Assembly (NCBI GenBank): GCA_001803205.1
Contig: MHBE01000060.1
Coordinates: 1-55,148, forward strand
DNA length: 55,148 nucleotides
Reading direction: 5' to 3'
Source: Lentisphaerae bacterium GWF2_38_69
Lineage (GTDB): Bacteria > Verrucomicrobiota > Lentisphaeria > Victivallales > GWF2-38-69
Below the pieces are notes generated by a model. It did no database searches. It worked only from the letters and a program-made list of their open reading frames with translations, and was not told the DNA's origin. Made by a program: the position numbers and the translations under genes. Of this stretch, positions 32,880 to 41,819 are shown one piece after another (the stretch's first letter is position 1; each line of letters starts with the position of its first letter).

Positions 32880-34121
32880 ATGAAACTTTTGCATACATCA
32901 GACTGGCACTTAGGCCGCTCCCTTTATGGGAAAAACCGCTATGAGGAGTTCGAGGCGTTTTTATCTTGGCTGGCAGAAATAATTCAACAGAATGGAGTTG
33001 ATATTCTGCTTGTAGCTGGAGATATCTTTGATACCAGCACGCCTGGCAATAGGGCACAAGAACTCTATTATCGCTTCCTTTGTAAGATTTCATCAGCTAC
33101 ATGCTATTGCCAAGTTGTTATTATTGCCGGAAACCATGATTCTCCTTCGTTTCTTAATGCTCCTAAAGAGCTTTTGAGAGCAATGAATATTCATGTAATT
33201 GGTTCTATGACAGAATCTATTTACGATGAAGTTATTATTCTTAAGAAAGATGGACAGCCTAAGGCAATTGTATGTGCAGTACCATATTTGAGAGATAAGG
33301 ATATTAGAACGGTTGAACCTGGAGAAACCATAGATGACAAAAATGCCAAGCTAATTGAAGGTATAAAAAAGCACTATAATGATGTATGCAAAGTTGCTGA
33401 AGATAAGCAACTAGAATTAGAGAAGGAAAGCCATGCGCCTATTCCTATAGTAGCTATGGGGCATCTATTTACTGCAGGCAGTAAGACTGTAGACGGCGAT
33501 GGAGTAAGAGAGCTTTATGTAGGATCACTTGCGCATGTCGAAAAGGATGTCTTCCCATCGACAATTGATTATCTAGCTCTTGGGCATCTGCATATTCCTC
33601 AGTCAGTTGGAGGGTCAGAACGCATTCGATATAGTGGATCACCAATCCCAATAGGGTTTGGTGAGGCTGCACATGGAAAGAAAGTCATTATGATTGAATT
33701 CAAAAATAAAACTCCAGTTATTATTGAAATCCAAGTACCGTGCTTTCAGCAATTAATGAGAATATCAGGCGATCTGGATGATATCCAAACGAAGTTGCAA
33801 GAATTAAAAGACGAAAATAGTCAGGCATGGATTGAAGTTGAATATACAGGTAGTGAAATAATAGGGAATCTACGTGAAACTATAGAAGAAACTCTTACTG
33901 GTTCTTCTATAGAAATTCTACGTATAAAAACTAAGCCAGTTATTGAACGGACAATAATTGGTATAAATGAGAATGAAACTCTTGACGATCTGGATGCAAA
34001 TGATGTTTTTGATCGTTGCCTTGATACTTATGAGATTTCCGCTGATGAGCGAGAGGAACTGAAGGTTTCATATGATGAAATAATCAAGTCTCTCCAAGAG
34101 GAAGACACAAACGCGGAGTAG
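32880..34121 (+). CDS. sbcD: SbcD nuclease subunit
   Basis: 413 residues. All Mre11-type phosphoesterase motifs are present: SDWHLGRSLYG, AGDIFDTSTPGN, IAGNHDSPSF, MGHLFTAGSK and LALGHLHIPQ. SbcD with SbcC forms an ATP-dependent exonuclease and hairpin endonuclease that processes DNA ends and palindromes. It lies 19 bp after the AAA gene and 11 bp before sbcC. Its position downstream of a restriction enzyme suggests the pair degrades the cut DNA; alternatively it is a second chromosomal-type copy picked up by the element. Confidence 0.95.
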   Translation: MKLLHTSDWHLGRSLYGKNRYEEFEAFLSWLAEIIQQNGVDILLVAGDIFDTSTPGNRAQELYYRFLCKISSATCYCQVVIIAGNHDSPSFLNAPKELLRAMNIHVIGSMTESIYDEVIILKKDGQPKAIVCAVPYLRDKDIRTVEPGETIDDKNAKLIEGIKKHYNDVCKVAEDKQLELEKESHAPIPIVAMGHLFTAGSKTVDGDGVRELYVGSLAHVEKDVFPSTIDYLALGHLHIPQSVGGSERIRYSGSPIPIGFGEAAHGKKVIMIEFKNKTPVIIEIQVPCFQQLMRISGDLDDIQTKLQELKDENSQAWIEVEYTGSEIIGNLRETIEETLTGSSIEILRIKTKPVIERTIIGINENETLDDLDANDVFDRCLDTYEISADEREELKVSYDEIIKSLQEEDTNAE

Positions 34122-34132
34122 AGAGGCTAGTC

Positions 34133-37100
34133 ATGAAAATACTTGAACTTAGATTCAAAAATCTCAATTCTTTATACGGAGAGTGGATTATTGATTTCAC
34201 AAATCAGGAATATGTATCCAATGGGATTTTTGCACTAACCGGATCAACGGGAGCAGGGAAATCCACTATTCTTGATGCCATTTGTTTAGCTCTTTACGGG
34301 GCAACCCCACGCTTAGGAAAAATCACCAAGAGCGGAAACGAAATTATGTCCCGTCAAACAGGTGAATGTTATGCTGAAGTCTTGTTTGAATCACAGTCAG
34401 GCCGTTTCCGTTGTCATTGGGAACAGCGACGCGCTCGGAAAAGAGCAGATGGTAATTTACAGGATCAGGAACATCAAATAGCGGATGCATATACTGGTAA
34501 GCCTATTGAAACTAAAAGAAGTCTGGTGTTAGGCATTGTTGAAGAGAAAACCGGAATGGATTTTGATCGTTTTACTAGATCCATACTGCTTGCTCAAGGC
34601 GGCTTTGATACTTTCTTAAGAGCTGATACTGAGCATAAATCCAAAATTCTTGAACAGATCACTGGCACAGAAATTTACTCACAAATATCCATCCGTGTTC
34701 ATGAAAAGGAGCGATCTGAATTGGAAAAGCTAAATCTGTTGCAAGCCGAAACAGCAGGTATAGTGATTCTTGACTCTGAACAGGAGAAAGAGATTCAAAT
34801 TGAGCTTGATGCAAAGCAGAAAGAAGAAATTAATATCAGTAGTAAATTTGCCGAAACAGGAAAAGCTATTACTTGGCTTACTTCTATTGATGGATTGAAA
34901 AAAGAACTTAGTAGTCTTACGGAGGAAACGGTTAAACTCCAGAATGATTTAGAGGCTTTTAAGCCGGAGCGATGCAAACTGGAACTTGCTATAAAGGCCT
35001 TTTCATTGGAAGGAGTATATGCAACACTTTCAGCACTCCGCAAGCAGCAATCTGATGACCATACTGCACTTAAAAAGGTGGAAACAACTATTCCAGGACT
35101 GGAGACTTCAGCTAATATCCAGTCTGAATCACTTAAAACAGCTGAACAACTTACCATAAAAACCAAAGAAGATCTGAAAATTGCCTCTCCACTGATTCAG
35201 CAAATCCGTTTACTTGATCATAAGATTATTGAAAAGAGCAGAACTGTTTCAGAAAGCTCTGAGAGATGTACCAGAGATGCAATAAAGATTAAGACGAATA
35301 AGCAGATTCTGACAAAAGAACATGAAAAGCGAATATTGGCAGAAAAATCATTGAATACTGTGGAGCAATATCTCAAAGAGCATGCACAGGATGAATGGCT
35401 GATCAGTGGGCTGACTGGTATAGAAGAACAATTCGGAAACCTTCTTATAAAACAAATAGAGATAAAACAAAAAGAGGCTGATTACAAAAAGGCCTGCAAG
35501 TTTCTGGAACAAACAGTAAAAGCACTGGGTGACATAACAAAACAAAGCGGATTTTTCAAACAAAAGCTTGACGAGTTATCTAAAAATATTCAATATGGCA
35601 AAGTTGCATTAAGTGATTTGCTTGGCGACAGACTACTTCGAGAATATCGCACCGAGAAGGAAACCATGCTTCGTGAAATGGCTTTTATCAAAAAAATCGA
35701 AGAGCTTGAAGACCACCGTGCTAAGCTGGAAGATGGCAAACCATGTCCACTCTGCGGTTCTATTGATCATCCTTTTGCCAAAGGAAATATTCCTGTACCA
35801 GATGAAACAGAAAAGAAAATTGAGGCATTTACAAAACTTATCAATAAAGCTGAGAATATTGAGACTGCTAATAAGAAACTGGAAGAAGCTGAAACATCAG
35901 CTCGCAATAACCTGACTGTTAATGAAAAACTGGAAGCTGCTGCAGAAAACGATAAAAAAGCTGCAGGAAAAAGAATTCTGGAATTGCAGGATAACTTGGA
36001 GAAACTTCATACTGGATTTACCGAACTGAAACTGGCAGTATCCGGCAAGCTTCAACCGCTTGGAATTAAGGAAATACCTGAAGCACAGTTGTCATCACTG
36101 CTTGATTCTCTAAAATCCCGCTTGAAAACATGGCAGGAACATATCAGGCAAAAAACGGAAATTGAAAAACAGATAACAGGTATTGATAGTGAGATAAAGC
36201 GTCTGGATGCCGTAATTGAAACTCAAAATAATGTTTTGGCAGAGAAGAAGGTAAATCTGGAAAAGCTAATAAAGGAACATGCTGCGGGGATAGAAGAACG
36301 GAATACATTGTATGGTAAAAGAAATCCTGACGAGGAAGAAATCCGCCTGAATAAAGCAATTACTAAAGCTGAGGAAGCAGAGAAGAAAGCCAGAAATCTG
36401 AATACTGAGTTGCAGCAGAAACTGACGAGTGCTAAAACGCACGTTGAATCTCTGAAAAAGCGTATCGTGCAAAGAGTGCCAGATCTGCAAAAAGCGGAAA
36501 CAGAATTTTTAGCAGCACTGTCTCCAGCTGGATTTACAGATGAAAAACAGTTCATTGAGGCCAGACTGGCTAATGAGGAACGCGAATCTTTGTCTTGCCG
36601 AGCAAAGGATCTGGATAATGCTCAAACCGAGCTTAAGGCAAAAGGTAAAGACAGGGAAACGCGCTTGGCCACTGAGACCGCCAAGAATGTTACCGATAAA
36701 TCAATTGAGGAGTTGGAGCCACTCTTCAAAGAAAATGAAGAATTACTGAAAACGCTACGCGATGCAATTGCCGGGCTCAAACATAAGTTGACTGAAAATA
36801 CAGTAGCCAAGGAACGAATTAAGGAAAAGCAATTTGCCATTGAGGCACAGAAACAAGAGTATTATCGCTGGGGCAAACTGCATAACCTTATCGGTTCGGC
36901 TGACGGAAAGAAATACCGCAACTTTGCTCAAGGATTAACTTTTGAATTAATGGTTTCGCATGCCAATCGACAGTTGGAAAAGATGACCGATCGTTATCTG
37001 CTTATGCGTGATTACGACCAGCCTCTGGAGTTGAATGTCGTTGATAATTACCAGGCTGGGGAAATTCGATCCACCAGGAATCTATCAGGAGGTGAAAGTT

Positions 37101-37384
37101 TTATTGTGAGTCTTACTTTGGCTTTGGGCCTGTCCAAAATGTCCAGTCGTAAAGTTCGCGTAGATTCTTTATTTCTCGATGAAGGCTTCGGCACCCTTGA
37201 TGATGAAGCTTTGGAAACATCACTGGAGACATTGTCCGAGCTACAGCAGGACGGCAAGCTAATTGGAATTATTTCCCATGTATCTGCGTTGAAGGAAAGA
37301 ATCAGCACACAGATAAACATAATACCTGTCTCTGGAGGAAAGAGCACAATTAGCGGGCCTGGAGTATTTTCTTGTAAAAGTTAA
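34133..37384 (+). CDS. sbcC: SbcC ATPase subunit
   Basis: 1083 residues. Walker A TGSTGAGKSTILDAICLAL is near 37-55. Long coiled coils run on either side of a zinc hook CPLC (C538, C541). The C-terminal part has LSGGESFIVSLTLALGLS (signature) and LFLDEGFGTLDDEALE (Walker B and D-loop). The length is normal for SbcC (about 1050). It is the last gene of the co-directional defence run; the next gene converges on it with an 8 bp gap. Confidence 0.95.
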   Translation: MKILELRFKNLNSLYGEWIIDFTNQEYVSNGIFALTGSTGAGKSTILDAICLALYGATPRLGKITKSGNEIMSRQTGECYAEVLFESQSGRFRCHWEQRRARKRADGNLQDQEHQIADAYTGKPIETKRSLVLGIVEEKTGMDFDRFTRSILLAQGGFDTFLRADTEHKSKILEQITGTEIYSQISIRVHEKERSELEKLNLLQAETAGIVILDSEQEKEIQIELDAKQKEEINISSKFAETGKAITWLTSIDGLKKELSSLTEETVKLQNDLEAFKPERCKLELAIKAFSLEGVYATLSALRKQQSDDHTALKKVETTIPGLETSANIQSESLKTAEQLTIKTKEDLKIASPLIQQIRLLDHKIIEKSRTVSESSERCTRDAIKIKTNKQILTKEHEKRILAEKSLNTVEQYLKEHAQDEWLISGLTGIEEQFGNLLIKQIEIKQKEADYKKACKFLEQTVKALGDITKQSGFFKQKLDELSKNIQYGKVALSDLLGDRLLREYRTEKETMLREMAFIKKIEELEDHRAKLEDGKPCPLCGSIDHPFAKGNIPVPDETEKKIEAFTKLINKAENIETANKKLEEAETSARNNLTVNEKLEAAAENDKKAAGKRILELQDNLEKLHTGFTELKLAVSGKLQPLGIKEIPEAQLSSLLDSLKSRLKTWQEHIRQKTEIEKQITGIDSEIKRLDAVIETQNNVLAEKKVNLEKLIKEHAAGIEERNTLYGKRNPDEEEIRLNKAITKAEEAEKKARNLNTELQQKLTSAKTHVESLKKRIVQRVPDLQKAETEFLAALSPAGFTDEKQFIEARLANEERESLSCRAKDLDNAQTELKAKGKDRETRLATETAKNVTDKSIEELEPLFKENEELLKTLRDAIAGLKHKLTENTVAKERIKEKQFAIEAQKQEYYRWGKLHNLIGSADGKKYRNFAQGLTFELMVSHANRQLEKMTDRYLLMRDYDQPLELNVVDNYQAGEIRSTRNLSGGESFIVSLTLALGLSKMSSRKVRVDSLFLDEGFGTLDDEALETSLETLSELQQDGKLIGIISHVSALKERISTQINIIPVSGGKSTISGPGVFSCKS

Positions 37385-37392
37385 TGATAATA

Positions 37393-37926
37393 TTACTTTA
37401 CCGATCCAAACTTAACCCTGCCTTTCTCGAGGACTTTTTCATAGCCAGAAGAGTCATCTATAGAACAGAGGATTTTCTCCGGATTATCTGTTGACCAGGC
37501 AGTCAAAATCTCTCCGACAAAGATCGTATGATCACCTGTAATGAGTTTATGAGCCAGTCTGCATTCATAATTGGCAACGGTATTCTCAATAATAGGGACG
37601 GATACAATTTCCGGTTTGCCAAATTTTAGATTCGGTAATGAACTCATTTTGTCGATATTATTTCCTGAATTTGTCCCGCAAAAATAAGTTTCTTCTGCCA
37701 GATCTTTTCCCGGCCAGGCAATAACAAATTCACCTGTCTCAGAAATAGCCTTATGTGTGTAATGTTTATTATAGACACTAACAGCAAACATAGGAGGCTC
37801 TTTTGATGTTAACATTTTCCAGCCAATCGGACAGATATTGACTTTCTTATAGTTTGTTACGACCCAGACTATCCGCTCCGGCTTTTTGCATATTTTATGG
37901 CATGATTCTTTATCAAAAATCTTCAT
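37393..37926 (-). CDS. Flavin reductase-like FMN-binding protein
   Basis: 177 residues. IVWVVTNYKKVNICPIGWKM, HYTHKAISETGEFVIAWPG and ANYECRLAHKLITGDHTIFVGEI match the flavin-reductase-like (split-barrel FMN-binding) family. These proteins bind FMN and often use NAD(P)H; some act as flavoredoxins. It is the second gene of a minus-strand pair behind a multi-PAS regulator, 33 bp apart, so it may supply or sense flavin redox state for that regulator. This link is inferred from position only. Confidence 0.8.
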   Translation of the reverse strand: MKIFDKESCHKICKKPERIVWVVTNYKKVNICPIGWKMLTSKEPPMFAVSVYNKHYTHKAISETGEFVIAWPGKDLAEETYFCGTNSGNNIDKMSSLPNLKFGKPEIVSVPIIENTVANYECRLAHKLITGDHTIFVGEILTAWSTDNPEKILCSIDDSSGYEKVLEKGRVKFGSVK

Positions 37927-37959
37927 ATAGGTTCATCCACGAATTAGCCGAATTTTCTA

Positions 37960-39783
37960 TTATTTATTAGCACATTTACATCTGTCTGTAATATCTCTGA
38001 TTACGCCGAAGTCAACCATGTTGCCATTTTCGTCGATATCCCTGAAACTGGAGCTTTGAAGTTTTCTAGTTTTGCCGTCAGGACGAATGATCCTGTAAGT
38101 CCTATGCATAGGGAATTCATCCTTTTCAATTGCTTCTTTTTCAGTTTCTCTATCATCAGGATGAATAAACTCAAGCCATCTCTTTGCATCATCTTTAAAT
38201 TCCTCGACTGATCTTCCCCATATTTTTTCTATAGCATCACTTATATACAAATATCTGGCATTAGGCGGCGGTGTACAAACCCATACAAGGTCATCGACTT
38301 TATTAATGACATCTTTCAAAAGTCTTAAAGTTGTTGAATTCTGGATTTCTTCTGTAATATCTCTCAGAATTCCATATCGTATCCCTCTTTTTCTAAGCAC
38401 AGGGTCAGAAAAAATCTGCTCTTCCACCCAGACACTCTTTCCATTCAGTAATAACTTGTACCTAAGAAAGGTTTTGATGGTCTTTGCAGACTTGTTATTC
38501 CACCATTTTGAGTCGCTAATCGACTCTTTCCAGTCAATGTATTTTTGAGTGTCTTCCGGATGAATAAATTTTTCATACATTTCCTGGCTGTTGAGGACAA
38601 ACTTTGAATTAGAATCCAGATAAGGTTTATATGTATCTGTAATCATGTCAACCTTCTTGCCGTAATCGCTTGACAGCCATATGACATAGGGAACTTTGTG
38701 TATAATATCAAGAAGCAGTAACTGATATTTTTCAGCTTCCATTTTGCTTGTTCTATCTTCAATTACACCAAACTGCATCCCATTTTCAGAATAGCACTTT
38801 TCCCTGAGATATTTAATTTCCCCATTGGCAGTTAGTATTTTATAATCAACTGGTTTTTCCCAGTTTCTCTTCTTGTAAAACTCCAGAACATGCCTTTTAG
38901 AATCAGGATGAACAACGGTATCAATCCAGAATCTCACATTGTTATTAAAATGCTTGATTTTATAACCTGTGATCCTATCTATCGAACTGCTGATGAAGGA
39001 ATAACTATTTTCGTTCCTGATATCTTTAATCCAGAGAATATCCTGAGATAAATTAACTGCATCTTCGAGCTGCTTATATCTTGCTATGGCTATAGATTTG
39101 TCGGTGATATCCTCTATAGAAACGGCGATTCCTGATATGATTCCATTATTATCATATATAGGATTACCTGAAAAATAGCCCTTTCTTTGTCTTCTTGTGC
39201 CAGGAATTATAATCTCATGATTTGTAATTCTTTCGCCTTTAAGAATCCGCACCTCCAAGGAATGAACAAGACTCATTTCTTCTCCTAAAAACAAACTGGA
39301 GTTGTTAGTTCCTACAAGTTTGTTAGTAGAGAGGTTAAGAGTTTCAAGAAAAGCTTTATTAGCAAAGACAAATTTAAGACTGGAATCCTTCCTATATATC
39401 AAGGTCTGAATGTTGTTGGCAATGCTTTGGAGTTCCTTTTTTTCTCTTTGCAGGTAACTAACCTTTTTCCTTAAAGCCAAAAGCTCATGCTCAATGCCTT
39501 GTAAATAAATTCTGTCTTCAATTGAAAGAGGGGCGCTGATATTATCTGCAATATTTGAAGAATCGCTATCATCTGATAGACCTGTTTTAATATCTGAGAT
39601 TTCAGATATATCTACATGTAATATCTTAGCTAATTCCCTTATGTCAGAAAGACAAGGTTTTTGCTTGCCGCTTTCCCACGCCCAGACAGTTACTCTATGC
39701 TTATTGAGTGCAATAGATATTTCTTTTACCGCAATATTTTTTTGCTCTCTGATCGCTTTAAATTTCTCAAAATAGAATTCCAT
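37960..39783 (-). CDS. XRE-type regulator with about four PAS domains
   Basis: 607 residues from the ATG at 39783, which directly begins the helix-turn-helix domain (EFYFEKFKAIREQKNIAVKE and HRVTVWAWESGKQKPCLSDI) and follows AGAGGGAG. An ATG 8 codons upstream lies inside an operator palindrome. After a linker, about four PAS repeats follow: LIYRKDSSLKFVFANKAFL, ILWIKDIRNENSYSFI, VIWLSSDYGKKVDMI and LVWVCTPPPNARYLYIS, most ending in a PAC-type (GVIEDRT, GILRDITEE, GVIRDITDR) segment. There is no kinase or cyclase output, so sensing seems wired straight to DNA binding. It is divergent from the T4SS operon. Confidence 0.85.
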   Translation of the reverse strand: MEFYFEKFKAIREQKNIAVKEISIALNKHRVTVWAWESGKQKPCLSDIRELAKILHVDISEISDIKTGLSDDSDSSNIADNISAPLSIEDRIYLQGIEHELLALRKKVSYLQREKKELQSIANNIQTLIYRKDSSLKFVFANKAFLETLNLSTNKLVGTNNSSLFLGEEMSLVHSLEVRILKGERITNHEIIIPGTRRQRKGYFSGNPIYDNNGIISGIAVSIEDITDKSIAIARYKQLEDAVNLSQDILWIKDIRNENSYSFISSSIDRITGYKIKHFNNNVRFWIDTVVHPDSKRHVLEFYKKRNWEKPVDYKILTANGEIKYLREKCYSENGMQFGVIEDRTSKMEAEKYQLLLLDIIHKVPYVIWLSSDYGKKVDMITDTYKPYLDSNSKFVLNSQEMYEKFIHPEDTQKYIDWKESISDSKWWNNKSAKTIKTFLRYKLLLNGKSVWVEEQIFSDPVLRKRGIRYGILRDITEEIQNSTTLRLLKDVINKVDDLVWVCTPPPNARYLYISDAIEKIWGRSVEEFKDDAKRWLEFIHPDDRETEKEAIEKDEFPMHRTYRIIRPDGKTRKLQSSSFRDIDENGNMVDFGVIRDITDRCKCANK

Positions 39784-39793
39784 ACTCCCTCTT

Positions 39794-39842
39794 ATGTAAT
39801 GAATCATTACATGTTTGCAAATAAATCTAATTTATGTAATGA
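39794..39842. promoter_or_regulatory. 19 bp palindrome plus extra half-site between the PAS regulator and T4SS operon
   Basis: ATGTAATGA-A-TCATTACAT at 39794-39812 is a perfect palindrome. The half-site ATGTAATGA recurs at 39834-39842, 40 bp away. The palindrome lies 11 bp upstream of the regulator's start codon and about 140 bp upstream of the first T4SS gene. It is the natural operator candidate for the adjacent XRE-PAS protein. Confidence 0.65.
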
Positions 39843-39953
39843 AAAGCAACCGAATGTATTTATGACTCTCTCTTTTGCAATTATAAAAATCGAAAAAAGA
39901 TGGAAATAGTTGCTTCAGGTACAAACCCATAAAAGAGTGAGGTAAATGCTTAA

Positions 39954-40211
39954 ATGACAAATGAAAATCTAAACGGACTTTTAATCGAAAAAGTTCAAAG
40001 TGTAAAAAACAACGCAAGCAGCCTGGCAATGTCTCCGCCTTTGAATGTGATAAGAGAGGTACTTGTCATTCTGAAGAGTAAAGGAATGTCTGTTGCAAAG
40101 ATAGCGGACTTTCTGAAAAACCAGAACTTCATGTACAGGCGTGGTCAGATTAGATATTATCTGATGAAAAATCCCATAACCCGGCACGAGTTGTCAACTA
40201 TCGAACTCTAA
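39954..40211 (+). CDS. Small HTH protein at the head of the T4SS operon (TraK-like)
   Basis: 85 residues, with VIREVLVILKSKGMSVAKIA and DFLKNQNFMYRRGQIRYYL forming a helix-turn-helix at about 27-70. It resembles in layout the 108-residue protein at 12910 (HTH with a short variable tail) and may have the same ancestor. GAGTGAGG precedes the ATG by about 11 nt. As the first gene of the transfer operon it could autoregulate it or bind the transfer origin. I cannot assign a precise function. Confidence 0.55.
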   Translation: MTNENLNGLLIEKVQSVKNNASSLAMSPPLNVIREVLVILKSKGMSVAKIADFLKNQNFMYRRGQIRYYLMKNPITRHELSTIEL

Positions 40212-40229
40212 TCATAAAGCAAAGGGAAT

Positions 40230-40553
40230 ATGAATATACTCATCAAATTAATCCTTAGCGGAAGTGTTTTTAGCACTGTAGTAATTACTGGCTGCAGCAA
40301 TATCCCGGAAAAGTCTCCTATGTCACAGGTTAAATCAGGAATGACAAGAGGTGAAGTAATAGACATCCTTGACGCTCCTAATGATGTCTCACAGGAAAAA
40401 ACCTGGCGGGCTGATCTTATTCCATGGAAAACCGATAACGACTACAGGACGGTTTATTCCTATGAAGGTCTGGGAAGCATTGAGTTTGACAGGGGCGGCT
40501 CAAAGGTAGTTCAAAATATTAATTATTCAGGAGTGAAGGAGGAACAAAAATGA
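40230..40553 (+). CDS. BamE/SmpA-like lipoprotein
   Basis: 107 residues. A signal peptide ends in a lipobox VITGC (Cys near 22). The mature part has the BamE/SmpA-type segment VKSGMTRGEVIDILDAPNDV. BamE-like domains occur in small outer-membrane-associated lipoproteins. Within the T4SS operon it may help place or stabilise the outer-membrane core. Its last codons overlap the next start (ATGA). Confidence 0.65.
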   Translation: MNILIKLILSGSVFSTVVITGCSNIPEKSPMSQVKSGMTRGEVIDILDAPNDVSQEKTWRADLIPWKTDNDYRTVYSYEGLGSIEFDRGGSKVVQNINYSGVKEEQK

Positions 40554-41455
40554 TTGATTTATCAATGGCAGGCAAATTAAAACTACTGGAAACTACTCTC
40601 AAGTTAAAAATTAAAGGCCAGGATCATGTAATCCCTGAAATAGTACAAGTGCTGCAAAACGGGGAATTCGGATTGAAATCCAAAGACAGGCCAAAAGGAT
40701 CGTTTCTTTTTCTGGGACCGACAGGAGTAGGGAAAACCGAAATTACTCTGACCTTTAGCGATTATCTATTCGGTAAAGGAAAACTTCATAGATTCGATAT
40801 GTCTGAATTCATGCACTTTGACAGTGTCAAAGAATTCAGAGGCGATGAAGCAGGTCACATTGGAAGGCTTGAAGAAGTACTGAAAAAATATGATGATGGT
40901 GTTCTTCTATTTGATGAAATGGAGAAAGCCGACAAGAGAATATTGGATCTGTTTTTACAGATACTTGACACAGCCACAGTTACTCTTGCCAGAGGAGCTA
41001 AATATAATCTTTCAAACTTCTATATTGTTTTTACATCCAATATCGGTTCAGGGAGAATTAAGGATTCAAAGTACCTTACTTACGGAAGAATAAAGAAAGC
41101 TATAATGCTCGAACTAAAATCTGTTTTAAGGCCTGAATTTGTAGCAAGAATATCGAATATCTGCGTATTTAGAAAGCTTGAATATGACACTCAGAAAGAA
41201 ATAGCACAAAGTATGCTCAATTCAGAGATTAGCCGCATAAAACTTCTTGGTCAAAATATCTCATACGACAGCACTCTTCTCAATTATGTAATCCGTAATG
41301 GTATTGACCGTAATATGGGAGCAAGGCCATTGCGAAACTGTATAGAAACTACAGTACAGACAGCAGTTTCAAACAGATTGCTTAATGGTTTTTCCGCAGA
41401 CGGAATGATTAAGGCTGATCTTAAAAACAACAAAGTAGTTATTGCCAATATTTAA
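40550..41455 (+). CDS. Stand-alone ClpA/B-type AAA+ ATPase domain
   Basis: 301 residues, corresponding to the second ATPase domain of ClpB. Walker A LGPTGVGKTEI is near 55, Walker B VLLFDEMEKAD near 117, sensor 1 VFTSNIGS, an LRPEFVARI segment and sensor 2 GARPLRNCIE. No N-domain, first AAA domain or ClpP-binding loop is present. It directly precedes virB2 and the operon lacks a recognisable VirB11 ATPase, so it may drive assembly or pilus dynamics in its place. That is inference. Confidence 0.82.
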   Translation: MIDLSMAGKLKLLETTLKLKIKGQDHVIPEIVQVLQNGEFGLKSKDRPKGSFLFLGPTGVGKTEITLTFSDYLFGKGKLHRFDMSEFMHFDSVKEFRGDEAGHIGRLEEVLKKYDDGVLLFDEMEKADKRILDLFLQILDTATVTLARGAKYNLSNFYIVFTSNIGSGRIKDSKYLTYGRIKKAIMLELKSVLRPEFVARISNICVFRKLEYDTQKEIAQSMLNSEISRIKLLGQNISYDSTLLNYVIRNGIDRNMGARPLRNCIETTVQTAVSNRLLNGFSADGMIKADLKNNKVVIANI

Positions 41456-41472
41456 ATAGAAGGGAATTCAAG

Positions 41473-41793
41473 ATGCTAATGAAAAGATTGTACAGATGGT
41501 ATGTAACAATGGTTATGTTTTTTATCTCTAATTTCATTTTTGCGGGAGACGAAGGAACGACTCTGAAAGAGGGAATCGGAACATTGCAGGGAATTATGTA
41601 TGTAGTTTCTGTGCCATGGTGCCTGATAGTCATCTGGCATGGAGTTCAGGCAAAGAAGAAAGGGGACAGCGATGCTTACAACTCAATGATAGCAGGACTA
41701 TGGATCCCAGCTTCAATCCTCATAGTAGGAATAATATTTACCATCATGGGTATGGGCGATGCTGTCCAGGCTACCAACTTTGATTTTCAATGA
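41473..41793 (+). CDS. virB2: VirB2/TrbC-like pilin
   Basis: 106 residues. An N-terminal signal region ends around FISNFIFAG, then two hydrophobic segments (GIMYVVSVPWCLIVIWHG and GLWIPASILIVGIIFTIMGM) are separated by a short basic loop (VQAKKKGDSD). This is the VirB2/TrbC pilin layout. Position directly before virB3 and virB4 agrees. An AAGGGAAT Shine-Dalgarno is present. Confidence 0.75.
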   Translation: MLMKRLYRWYVTMVMFFISNFIFAGDEGTTLKEGIGTLQGIMYVVSVPWCLIVIWHGVQAKKKGDSDAYNSMIAGLWIPASILIVGIIFTIMGMGDAVQATNFDFQ

Positions 41794-41819
41794 TACACGA
41801 ACAAACAGGTAGATAAAAA

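Noticed and set aside
40550-41455. VirB11 ATPase
   Set aside because: The motif set (LFDEMEKAD, GARPLRN sensor 2) is ClpA/B type, not the VirB11 secretion-ATPase type.
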